NCBI GenBank assembly: GCA_022072055.1
Contig: JAJVIK010000008.1
Coordinates: 124,001 to 188,000, forward strand
DNA length: 64,000 nt
Direction of reading: 5' to 3'
From: a bacterium
GTDB lineage: Bacteria > Hinthialibacterota > Hinthialibacteria > OLB16
In this document: piece after piece, positions 1 through 8,324 of the stretch
Position numbering within the stretch: position 1 is the first letter of the stretch
How the letters are laid out: the number at the start of each line of letters is the position of its first letter
The notes under the pieces: model-generated
The model's input: the letters and a program-made list of their open reading frames with translations, nothing else
What the model was told of the DNA's origin: nothing
The model's database searches: none
Position numbers and translations under genes: made by a program

Positions 1-398
1 ATCTCCAACGCGCGCTTGGCCGGAGAGACCTGGAGTTTGAACCCGCTCACCCCAAAAAGCCCCACCGCGAAGGTCGGGAAGGTCCGGCGCACATTCTCGC
101 TCTTGAACCTGGCCGAAATCACCTGCCCCTCCCGCGCGCTTTTCGCGAACAAGAGCCCATAATCCTCCAACGGCTCCCCCGGGAGCTCCAGGACCTTGTT
201 ACCCTCCTCCTCGATGACCCTGAACTCGCCTTGGAGAATCAGGAACTCCTTGGGCGGCTTACCGGTCGCGAGCGCCTCGAAGTCATTCCGGTAGCCGGTG
301 TCGGCTGGGGCGGCCTCTCCCTCGGCGGCGTTGGCCGGGGGCGCAAGCCCCCAAAGAAGGATTCCGACCATCAGGATGTTCGCTGAAAACCGTTTCAT
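1..398 (-). CDS. Secreted protein of unknown function, C-terminus outside the window
   Basis: An open frame runs from an ATG at 398 to the left edge without a stop, giving the first 132 residues. The start follows a good ribosome site (GGAGGAATC directly before ATG). The N-terminus (MKRFSANILMVGILLWGLAP) is a classical signal peptide, probably cleaved near an Ala-Asn-Ala-Ala site around residue 25. The mature part (FEALATGKPPKEFLILQGEF and onward) resembles the start of a jelly-roll or carbohydrate-binding-like secreted domain, but I cannot name a family. It lies 16 bases after the FtsX-type permease stop, so the two are probably co-transcribed. The coding assignment is firm; the function is unknown. 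Confidence 0.8.
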   Translation of the reverse strand, partial: MKRFSANILMVGILLWGLAPPANAAEGEAAPADTGYRNDFEALATGKPPKEFLILQGEFRVIEEEGNKVLELPGEPLEDYGLLFAKSAREGQVISARFKSENVRRTFPTFAVGLFGVSGFKLQVSPAKRALE

Positions 399-414
399 GA
401 TTCCTCCAGTCCCT

Positions 415-3400
415 TCATTCGTTCCTCAGAGCATCCAGAATCGGGCCACAGAGAGCCATTCCAGCGGCAAGCCGAATCCAGATCATACCACTCCCGACAA
501 TCGCGACGAGGGTCACGGCCAGCGACAGTGCCGGGAACTCCACGCCGGGGGATATGAGATGCGGGAGGACGGACGCGAGGCCCGCCAGCGATCCGCAGCC
601 CAATCCAAGAATCAGCAGCATCCGGTGCTCCGCCAGGACCAGCCGCAAGACCTTTCGCTCAGAGAACCCGGCGGCGCGCAGAAGCGCGAGTTCCGCGCGA
701 CGCTCCAGCGCATTGCGCAGGACCACAATCCCCAGTCCCACGCTCCCCAGGATCAGCCCAAGCCCCCCCAGAACCTGGAAGATCGAAAGGTAAGCGTTCT
801 CGACCGCGTTGAAGGCCGCGAGTCTCTCCTCGGCTGGAATCAGGTCGAGTCCCAGGTCGGACAGCGACCGGGAGAGGGTCTGCCCGATCTGCGCGATCTT
901 CTCCCGGGGGGCGTCGATCAGCGCCATCCGATATCCGCTCTCGGAGGGGAAGCCGCGAAGGAGGTTCTCCTCGGAGATCAGGATGCTTCCCTGGAGGATG
1001 CTGTTCGCGAGGGTTCCCACAAAGCGAACCCGGAAAGGCTCTCCTTTCTCATCCGAATAGGTCAAGGTGTCCCCCAGCGAGGCATGCAGCGCCCACTGCA
1101 GGGTGGCCTTGTCCACCACCGCCGGGATGGTCCCATCCGCAAGCGGGCGATTCAGGAGCGCCCAGGGGGAGTCGCCCTCGACCGGTGAGAGGGTGCTCGC
1201 GAAGGTGAACGCGCCTCGCTTGGCGAGCTCTGAGGGATCAATCCCAAGCAGGGTGGGAGCAGCCGCGCGATTGAGGTTCAGGCAGCTGGCATCCTCCCCC
1301 TGGTGAACTCGGATGGGCGCCACCGCGACCCCCGGCAAATCGGCCTTGGAGAGGCCGTATTGGTTCAGCCCTTCCTCGGTGTTGAGATCATGGAGCAGTG
1401 GGAAGGTGGATTCGCCCAGGAAGGTGAAGCCGCCTGTGCCCGAGTTCCTCTGGTCGGCATCCCACGCGGCATCCCGGCGATTGGCCCCGACCGCGATGAC
1501 CAGGAAGCAGCCGCACGCCAGCAAGGCCACGCACGCCAGGCTGCGCCCACGACGCCGCGAGAGATTCCCAACCCAAAGTCGAGTGAACGACAACGCCCCT
1601 CCCGTCCCTCCCATTTCCCACCGCGCGAGTAGCGCGCGTACCAGGAAGAGACCCGCGAGCAAGACCAGGAAGCCGACTCCGAAAAAGGTCTCCGCCGCGC
1701 GCGCGGCATCCGCGAGATCGGTTGAAAGGGAAAGCCCAAGCGCCGCCGCCAGCAAGACCAAGCCCAGCGCGAGGCTTCGCAGGGAGCTGCCGCCCCCGGA
1801 CGCCGACATCTCCGGGAGGAGGTCCACCGAGCGGGCGAGAAGCTCCCGCGCGGGCCTTCGAGCCTGGCGTCGCGTGGCCAACGCAATGGCGGCAAGCGCC
1901 ATCCCGGCTCCAAGCGTCCCTCCGAGGACCAAGCCGGCGGGACTTGCATGGAAGCTGAGCTCCAGCCCCGAACCGATCGCGCCCCGCCACAGCGTGGATA
2001 GCCCGATCAGCACACCCTTGGTATAGGCAAACGCAAGCGCCACACCGCACAGGCTCCCAAGAAGCGCGAGCGCGGCGCCTTCCAGGACCAGCAACCGCGC
2101 CAGAAGCCTCCTGGGAAACCCCATCGCCGCGAGCGCGCCGATTTCGCCCCCGCGCTGCTCGACCCCGAACACATTGAGCAGTCCCACCAGCAGCAACGCG
2201 GAGAGAATCAGGAAGAAGCTGAAACCCAGGAAGAGCGGGCCGAAGTCCATCGCGTTCGCGCGCGCGGTCTGACTGCCCGCGCGCACATCCCGAAACTGAA
2301 GGCTCAGCGCGCGCGGCTCAAGACGCGAAAGCAGGCTGGATTCCAAGGTCGCGCGCGGATTGGTGTCCGCCGGGAAACGGATCGCGGTCAGGTTTCCAAA
2401 CCGGTTGGTCCACATCTCTTGCGCGGCGGCAAGGGCGACAAAGGCCTTCGGAGCCCCGCGATAATTGTCCCAGTAATCCTCATCCTTGGTTCGGATCCGG
2501 TCGAGCTCGATGGTGAAGCCCGGTTCCCAGTCGCGGCAGTTCTCGGCCTTCGAGAGCCCCGGGTAATCCGGCATCAGCTGGGGGTCGATCCACTCCCCCT
2601 CCATCGGAACAAGGGCGCGGACGCGAAAGGAGCGGGTCTTCTCGATCAGCTTGCGCATCGGGCCGAGGACATAGTAAGCGAGCTCAATCGAGTCTCCGAC
2701 CTTGGCCCCGAGGTCCTCGGCCAGCCACGCGTTGATCAGAATCTCATCCTCGCCGAGGGTGAGGTTCTCGCCCGAAATCGATCGGATCCGGTCGAGTCCG
2801 GTGACCATGGAGTAGGGGGTCGCCTTTTCTCCGAGACGAAGCGAGTTGACAAAGTAGGTGAAGACACGCGAGGCGCCGGTTCCGGACTGAAGCACGGCCT
2901 CCGCCGCTCCCGGGTCCAGGAAGATGCGCGATGTCCGGAACTCCCTTTCGTGGGTGACCGGGGCTTCCCGCAGCTCCAGGGAGGCGTCCGCAAGGTCCCA
3001 GGTCTCCCGCAGCGCCTTGTAGGCCGCCTCCACATTGACCTTTCCAGCGCTGCTCGCGCCCACCAGGAGCAGGTTGGCCCCGCCGGGGTGATCGACACGG
3101 GTCTGGAGATCTTGGAGTGGCAGGAAAAGATTGAGGGGAGGAATCTGATGGGCTTCGAGGCTGAACGGGCCGAGACTCGAATCCGAGACGATCGCGGAGA
3201 CCTCGACACGCCACGCCGTGGTCGAATCCTCCTCGGTGGCGAGTGGGGCATCCAGGGGGAGCTCATCGGGTTTCTCCACGCGGATCACGATTTCATCGCC
3301 AACGGAGGCGCCGAGGTGTTTGGCGAGACGGCGGTTCAGCGCCACCCCCTTGGAAAGGTCCGCGCCCTCGGGCGGCTTTTCGACGCTGAGATCCCAGAAT

Positions 3401-3741
3401 CGGCTGTCCACCCCCAGAACTCGCACTCGATTGGCCCGCGCGCTGGAGTCTCCCTCGGAGACCGAACCGGTCAGGACAAGCAGGGGAACCACCGGGGCGC
3501 GGAGCGCCTCGGCAAGTTCCTCCGCCAGCGCGGCGCGGAAGAAGCGATCCTGCCCCACGAGCGCGAGTTCGGTCTTTCCCAAGCGTTGTTCGGCGGCGCG
3601 CCGTAAGGTCTCATCCAGGCAGTCGCCAACCAGGAGCGCGCCCGTGAGCACCGCCGTTCCCACCACAACACCCAGAAAGACCCCCAGGTGGGAGCGCCAA
3701 TGGAAAACGAGGCCGCGGAGGATCAGGTCAAAACGGCGCAT
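415..3741 (-). CDS. Large FtsX/MacB-type ABC transporter permease
   Basis: This 1108-residue inner-membrane protein has a transmembrane segment near residues 18-40, then a long extracytoplasmic MacB-like domain of about 450 residues. A first FtsX permease core follows around residues 500-640 (FLILSALLLVGLLNVFGVEQ), then further membrane segments, a second periplasmic domain, and a C-terminal FtsX core (VLGGLGLILGSVGLGIVVLR). It is therefore a duplicated FtsX architecture, as in permeases of lipoprotein-export or efflux ABC systems. No ATP-binding subunit is next to it inside the window; it may lie beyond the left edge or elsewhere. The motif 'RRAELALLRAAGFSERKV' is the usual coupling region facing the ATPase. 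The substrate is unknown. Confidence 0.85.
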   Translation of the reverse strand: MRRFDLILRGLVFHWRSHLGVFLGVVVGTAVLTGALLVGDCLDETLRRAAEQRLGKTELALVGQDRFFRAALAEELAEALRAPVVPLLVLTGSVSEGDSSARANRVRVLGVDSRFWDLSVEKPPEGADLSKGVALNRRLAKHLGASVGDEIVIRVEKPDELPLDAPLATEEDSTTAWRVEVSAIVSDSSLGPFSLEAHQIPPLNLFLPLQDLQTRVDHPGGANLLLVGASSAGKVNVEAAYKALRETWDLADASLELREAPVTHEREFRTSRIFLDPGAAEAVLQSGTGASRVFTYFVNSLRLGEKATPYSMVTGLDRIRSISGENLTLGEDEILINAWLAEDLGAKVGDSIELAYYVLGPMRKLIEKTRSFRVRALVPMEGEWIDPQLMPDYPGLSKAENCRDWEPGFTIELDRIRTKDEDYWDNYRGAPKAFVALAAAQEMWTNRFGNLTAIRFPADTNPRATLESSLLSRLEPRALSLQFRDVRAGSQTARANAMDFGPLFLGFSFFLILSALLLVGLLNVFGVEQRGGEIGALAAMGFPRRLLARLLVLEGAALALLGSLCGVALAFAYTKGVLIGLSTLWRGAIGSGLELSFHASPAGLVLGGTLGAGMALAAIALATRRQARRPARELLARSVDLLPEMSASGGGSSLRSLALGLVLLAAALGLSLSTDLADAARAAETFFGVGFLVLLAGLFLVRALLARWEMGGTGGALSFTRLWVGNLSRRRGRSLACVALLACGCFLVIAVGANRRDAAWDADQRNSGTGGFTFLGESTFPLLHDLNTEEGLNQYGLSKADLPGVAVAPIRVHQGEDASCLNLNRAAAPTLLGIDPSELAKRGAFTFASTLSPVEGDSPWALLNRPLADGTIPAVVDKATLQWALHASLGDTLTYSDEKGEPFRVRFVGTLANSILQGSILISEENLLRGFPSESGYRMALIDAPREKIAQIGQTLSRSLSDLGLDLIPAEERLAAFNAVENAYLSIFQVLGGLGLILGSVGLGIVVLRNALERRAELALLRAAGFSERKVLRLVLAEHRMLLILGLGCGSLAGLASVLPHLISPGVEFPALSLAVTLVAIVGSGMIWIRLAAGMALCGPILDALRNE

Positions 3742-3816
3742 GCTGACAGGGATTCCTCGAATTGATTGTGGGAGAAAGGGGGGCCTGGTTCAACATTTCC
3801 CCGGATATGCCAAGCC

Positions 3817-6270
3817 TTACTCCTTGAGAAGCCAGACTTCCGCCACCGAGCAACCCCGCCCATCGACCAGATCCCATTCCAGGTCCAGGACTCCCCCCTT
3901 GGTGGCCTCCCTGGGGATGTAATACTCCACGGGCCAGATCGGATTCGGCTGCGCCACGGGGCCGTGGATGCTGTAAGCCTCATTGACAGTCAAGGTCATG
4001 GTCGGGCGATAGCGCCCGGCGTAGGTCACCTTGAGCCGGTAGGTCGCATCCGGGTCAAGCCCATCGTAGTGCATTTTCAAGGGTGTTCCGTAGTTGGTAA
4101 CCATCTGAGACTGCCAGGACACGCGCAGCTCCTGGCGGCCACGGAGGAGCGGCGGGACACCGGGGCGATTCCGCTCTTCCTTGAAGGCGGCGTTGGCCTC
4201 ATCCGAGGGCCCCTTGGCCGCGGCGATGGTCTCCGGGTCCGCCTTGTAGCCCGGAAACTCCACCCGTGGACTGTGGCAGGCGGAGGGGTCTTCCTCCCAG
4301 CTCTGTTGGTAAACCACATGGGGGGATCGGCCCACCGCCCCGAGGTCATCATAGAACCCACCCGGACCGGGATCCTTCCAGTGGACCACCTCATCCAGCG
4401 CGGCCCGTTGCGCCTGTTGGTCCTTCATCGAGAGGATGGTCTCAAAGCGCTGCTCCAGCCACGGCCTGTCATTCAGCGGTTGATCCAGCCAATCGAGGAC
4501 CGCCCCGCGCTCCGAATTCCGCGCCTTGTAAGGCTCCTTCGCACTGAGCTGGTAGCCGATGCTCCGCAGCAGAACCGGTCCGAGGCTCTCGATCCCCTCG
4601 CGGAGTCCCGGCGCAATCGGGCCATCCGCCTTGGCCAACTCCGCGCGCGCCTTGTCTATCGCCTCCTCGATTCCAACCTCAGATGCTCTCGACAACGCCG
4701 CCAGGGCCTCTTGTTCAAAACCGGCTTCCGCTCGCGCCTTGGCCTGAACATAAGCGTCGTACCGGGCGCGCAAGAGATACATCTGCGCGCGCCAATGCGT
4801 GTCAAAACCCGTGGTTCGTTTCGCGATGCTTTCCCAGAGCTCCCGAGATGCAGGGATGGCGGCGTTTTCGAGAATCGGACCGCGCCAGTTCTCTTCCAGC
4901 ATTTCCAGGCCCTGCGCGACATCTTCCGCAAGTTCCGCGCCCCACCAGACCTTGCCGTACTCCCGAAGGAGCGCGGGCATATCCGCGGCGGGGTCCCATC
5001 CGAGGGCGTTCCAGATCACTTTGTTCAGATCATCATGGATGCCATCCGAATAGGTCCCGAAGCCATCACTGAGATGCTTGTAGCGCAGATAGATGTGATG
5101 ATGCGCCTTCGGCATCGGCATGACCGGTTCGCGCCCCAGGGTGTTGGCGAACGCCGGATCCCAGTCCCGCACCGGATACTGACAGCGGACCGTGTGGTTG
5201 ATGTCCGGATACAGGCGAATCGGGAACTGTTTGGGAGCGCGGTCGCGCATCTCCTCAAGGCCCATCTTGGTCCAGGGACCATAGACAATCCCGGTCAGCC
5301 ACCCCGGGTTCCTTGTGTGAAGGTAATCGAAGAAATAGTTGTTCTCATCGATGGTGAAGGTTTGATTGGAGACCCAGATTTTCGCGTTCGGGTGGGACTG
5401 CTTGAGAAGCGGGGAAAGCCCCTCGAGGAAGGGCATGAGGAACTCGGCGGGGGTATCGCCGTCATCACCTCCAGGCACGAACAGATGGTCGATCACCGGG
5501 TAGTCCGCGAAGATCGCCCTGCGTTTCTCCCAGGCCACTCCGGCGCCTTCCGGGTTGGTCACATCCTCGCCCGCTTCTCCCATCACCGGGGACCAAAGCC
5601 AGACATCGATGCCGTACGAACCGATGAGCACGGAAAGCTTCTTGTTCATCGCGTGCATCGATTCGACCATCACGGAGCCATCTTTCTCGTCCGGATCGAG
5701 ACTCGGGATCAGCTCCACTCCATTGCAGCCGAACAGGATCAGGTCGCGGGTGTACTGCTCATACATCTCCACAGTCCAGGCGTCATAGGTGTTGGCCGTG
5801 TTGCGATAGGCGAGCTGGTGGGCGCGATAGGGAGCATCGGGGGCGGTGGCGATGGGCTTGGCGAGCCGCAGCGTGATCTTTCCCGGCGCGCAGTCGGCAA
5901 GTCGGATGAGCCTTCCCGCCGCGAACAGCGCTCCGCGAGGGTCGCGTCCAACCAGCCTGACCGTGTCTCCTTCCATCGAGATGGAATACCCCTCGGGCTT
6001 GTCCGGAACCTCGATTCCCGGGATGGCCTCCACGGTTCCAATCAGTATTCGGGGATTTCCCTTTTCCGCGTCGCTCCCGATGGGGAGCGTGACGCCGGAT
6101 CGTTCGGCCAGCTCCTCACTCAGCATTTGAGAGGCTTTAAGCAGGGTCCCCTCGGCGGGAGTCGGAATAATGACCGCTTGGGTGAGGTTCGCCGCCATGG
6201 AGGAAAGCGAAAGGACAGATTGTGCAATGAGTGCAAGAACGGCGAACCGCGCGCTTGATGGTGACTTCAT
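3817..6270 (-). CDS. Secreted glycosidase-like protein (GH67/GH20-type N-domain plus predicted barrel)
   Basis: This 817-residue protein has a signal peptide (residues 1-27). Residues about 30-130 look like the small alpha/beta domain that precedes the barrel in GH67 alpha-glucuronidases and GH20 enzymes (PRILIGT and GRDPRGALFAAGRLIRL are typical). Residues about 140-480 probably form a TIM-barrel-like region (ELIPSLDPDEK, KIWVSNQTF, GIVYGPWTKMG). Next come a helical stretch and a C-terminal beta-rich domain (residues 690-817) that may bind carbohydrate. I could not identify catalytic acids with confidence, so the enzyme activity is an inference. The gene precedes the FtsX-type gene by 75 bases on the same strand. 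Confidence 0.7.
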   Translation of the reverse strand: MKSPSSARFAVLALIAQSVLSLSSMAANLTQAVIIPTPAEGTLLKASQMLSEELAERSGVTLPIGSDAEKGNPRILIGTVEAIPGIEVPDKPEGYSISMEGDTVRLVGRDPRGALFAAGRLIRLADCAPGKITLRLAKPIATAPDAPYRAHQLAYRNTANTYDAWTVEMYEQYTRDLILFGCNGVELIPSLDPDEKDGSVMVESMHAMNKKLSVLIGSYGIDVWLWSPVMGEAGEDVTNPEGAGVAWEKRRAIFADYPVIDHLFVPGGDDGDTPAEFLMPFLEGLSPLLKQSHPNAKIWVSNQTFTIDENNYFFDYLHTRNPGWLTGIVYGPWTKMGLEEMRDRAPKQFPIRLYPDINHTVRCQYPVRDWDPAFANTLGREPVMPMPKAHHHIYLRYKHLSDGFGTYSDGIHDDLNKVIWNALGWDPAADMPALLREYGKVWWGAELAEDVAQGLEMLEENWRGPILENAAIPASRELWESIAKRTTGFDTHWRAQMYLLRARYDAYVQAKARAEAGFEQEALAALSRASEVGIEEAIDKARAELAKADGPIAPGLREGIESLGPVLLRSIGYQLSAKEPYKARNSERGAVLDWLDQPLNDRPWLEQRFETILSMKDQQAQRAALDEVVHWKDPGPGGFYDDLGAVGRSPHVVYQQSWEEDPSACHSPRVEFPGYKADPETIAAAKGPSDEANAAFKEERNRPGVPPLLRGRQELRVSWQSQMVTNYGTPLKMHYDGLDPDATYRLKVTYAGRYRPTMTLTVNEAYSIHGPVAQPNPIWPVEYYIPREATKGGVLDLEWDLVDGRGCSVAEVWLLKE

Positions 6271-6324
6271 GGAAGACGCCTCCTGATTCTCTCTTGGCTA
6301 TCCGCGAGGATGAGGTTGTAACCT

Positions 6325-7416
6325 CTACCGACCCGAACACCCCGGCAGTCCGTCATACACATGCGTACTCTCGCCGGTGAACAGGACCGCTTCCGAATGG
6401 GTGGAGTCATAGGCCATTGCCCAGGTGTCGGAGGTCGGCGCGCTGGTGGCGGGGATGGGGGTCCAATCCGTTCCATCCCACTCCCAGGTTTCATCCGAGA
6501 AACCGACCCCCACTTCGCCGCCGAAGAGAACCACTCGCTCGCGCGCCGAGTCGTAAGTCATTCCGTGCCCGCGACGGGCCGAGGGGGATTGCATGGGGGT
6601 TTTCTGTTGCCAGTTGGTCCCGTCCCATTCCCAGGTGTCGCCCAGCAGGACATTTTCCCCCTGCCCGCCGAAGAGAACGGTCCGGTTTCGCGCGCTGTCG
6701 AAGGCCATCGCAAACCGGAACCGCGGAGGGGGCGAAACGGCGGGCGCGCGCTGTGTCCAGTTGGTTCCATTCCATTCCCAGGTGTCCCCCAGGCGCGGCG
6801 CGGTCAGCACAAGGAAATCGCTGTCATCGCCCCCGAAGAGCACGGCGACTCCGCGCGAGGAATCGAAAACCATGGCATGCCCCACACGCGCGCTGGGGCT
6901 GGTGGTTGGAGAGAGTTGGGTCCAGGCCGCGCCATTCCAGGTCCGGGTGTCGGCCTGAGTGGCCCCGGGCTGCTGCATGGCGTTGGCCTGCTGCCCGCCG
7001 AAGAGGGTTGTCAGGTGGCGGACCGAGTCGTAGGCGATGGCCGCGCCGAGACGTCTACTCAAGCCATCCGTGTCCTCCAGCGTCCACTTCTCCCCATCCC
7101 ACTCCCAGGTCTCCGAGACCACCACGGTGCCTTCGGCGTCGGTTCCGTTGAAGAGGACCACTCGCCCGCGCTGGGAGTCGTATGTCATTGAGAATCCCCC
7201 GAACGAGAGCGGTTGGGGGGTTCCCGGACGCGACTTCCAGCGCGCGAGGTCACAGCGCAGGAGCGCAAGCAGATCCTCGGCGTGGAAGTTCAAGTCGCCC
7301 CAGCGATTGGTGTAGATGAGGATTTCCTCGGTGGTGGGACGCTGCCCGAAGGAGGCGAACGGAAGCAGGCACAGGAGAATGGCGACACAGCCGCCCAGCA
7401 GATGACGGTGGATCAT
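6325..7416 (-). CDS. Secreted Kelch/galactose-oxidase-type beta-propeller protein
   Basis: The 363-residue product starts with a signal peptide ending near SFGQ (residue 25). Residues about 28-60 (GDLNFHAEDLLALL) look like a degenerate dockerin-like half. The rest is at least five repeats of about 50 residues with the pattern 'GDTWEWDGTNWxQ..SPSARxGHxMxYDSxRxRxVLFGG', which is the Kelch propeller signature. No catalytic residues are evident, so a binding or structural role outside the cell is more likely than enzymatic activity. The C-terminus ends in GLPGCSGR after the last blade. A short membrane-peptide gene lies 38 bases upstream on the same strand and may share its transcript. Confidence 0.85.
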   Translation of the reverse strand: MIHRHLLGGCVAILLCLLPFASFGQRPTTEEILIYTNRWGDLNFHAEDLLALLRCDLARWKSRPGTPQPLSFGGFSMTYDSQRGRVVLFNGTDAEGTVVVSETWEWDGEKWTLEDTDGLSRRLGAAIAYDSVRHLTTLFGGQQANAMQQPGATQADTRTWNGAAWTQLSPTTSPSARVGHAMVFDSSRGVAVLFGGDDSDFLVLTAPRLGDTWEWNGTNWTQRAPAVSPPPRFRFAMAFDSARNRTVLFGGQGENVLLGDTWEWDGTNWQQKTPMQSPSARRGHGMTYDSARERVVLFGGEVGVGFSDETWEWDGTDWTPIPATSAPTSDTWAMAYDSTHSEAVLFTGESTHVYDGLPGCSGR

Positions 7417-7454
7417 CCGCCAAGTATACGCGAATTCGGGCGGAGTGTGGACAC

Positions 7455-7517
7455 TCAGAGCAAGATCATCAGGGCGACCATGGCGAAAATCAGCGCAACC
7501 GCGACCAGGTTTTCCAT
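7455..7517 (-). CDS. Predicted 20-residue single-span membrane peptide
   Basis: An ATG at 7517 opens a 20-codon frame encoding MENLVAVALIFAMVALMILL, which is almost entirely one hydrophobic helix. A strong ribosome site (AAAGGAGG at 7527-7534) sits nine bases upstream of the ATG, which is why I call it despite its size. It resembles very small membrane proteins such as KdpF in size and character, but no sequence homology is claimed and no kdp gene is near. It precedes the Kelch-protein gene. An alternative is a leader peptide with no protein function. Confidence 0.5.
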   Translation of the reverse strand: MENLVAVALIFAMVALMILL

Positions 7518-7643
7518 GGGGGGAATCCTCCTTTCGTGGCGGGCATCAGGCCGGTCGGGCTCATCCGAGGAAAGCCGGTCGATCCGGACGGCGGCTCCCT
7601 CGCAAATCACCTCTCTTTTCGACCAGATTAAGGGAGGACTTGA

Positions 7644-7859
<216 letters not shown>

Positions 7860-7887
7860 TAGTTCCGGGAAGAGGCATCACCCGCGA

Positions 7888-7997
7888 AAACAACCACGGG
7901 GCCACCGGCTCTTAAGCCAGTGGCCCCGCTTGTTTGAAAGGTACCGGCCACCGCCTGAGGGGGAGGCAGTGGCCGGGGCTGGGATGGGCACCAGCCC
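7888..7997. other. Three tandem stem-loops, two sharing a conserved core
   Basis: Hairpin 1 (7888-7935) pairs AAACAA with TTGTTT, CGGGGCCAC with GTGGCCCCG and GGCT with AGCC around a CTTA loop. Hairpin 2 (7944-7976) pairs CCGGCCAC with GTGGCCGG and GCCT with AGGC. Both keep the layout GGCCAC-C-stem-loop-stem-A-GTGGCC, while the inner stem changes on both sides (GGCT/AGCC versus GCCT/AGGC), which looks compensatory. Hairpin 3 (7976-7997) pairs GGGCTGG with CCAGCCC. It follows the DUF433 relic and precedes the gene at 8325. It could be a terminator cluster, a palindromic repeat or a structured RNA; I cannot decide. Confidence 0.6.
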
Positions 7998-8324
7998 TTA
8001 AAAAAGGGCACAGCGCAATCTTGGCCGATGAAGCAGTAAGCGCTGAACGCCCTTGCAGAGGCTTGAAAATCCGGGAAAAGGAGAAACCAGGAACTTCAGT
8101 CTTCAGGGCCTTCCTGGGTCGCCCGACCTTCCGGAAGGCTGCTTCCTCATCCCGCTATAGAGTGTCGGCTCGGTCTCAAGAATCTTTATGAGGAAATCTT
8201 GCTCAACCCTTTTCGCACTGGTAAGTTAAGAAAGTTGAAGGTTTAGAGATTGCCGCCTCCGAATGGGGGCTGAAATCGGGACCGCGCCGGGTTACGATGC
8301 GGTCGATTTGGGGGAGACAACAGC
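7998..8324. other. Non-coding stretch upstream of the gene at 8325
   Basis: I see no convincing gene, tRNA, known riboswitch or SRP/tmRNA signature here. The segment at 8117-8160 contains GGAAGCAGC on the minus strand, but the rest of the SRP RNA loop is absent. The segment presumably carries the promoter of the gene at 8325; no hexamer pair stood out. Confidence 0.5.

Noticed and set aside
3766-6258. 830-codon plus-strand open frame
   Set aside because: It is the complement of the glycosidase-like gene at 3817-6270 on the minus strand. The product is rich in Arg, Gly and His with no domain logic, as expected for GC-rich antisense frames.
8117-8160. Possible SRP RNA, because GGAAGCAGC occurs on the minus strand
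   Set aside because: The conserved GGTCCGGAAGGAAGCAGC order is not present and no closing helix was found.
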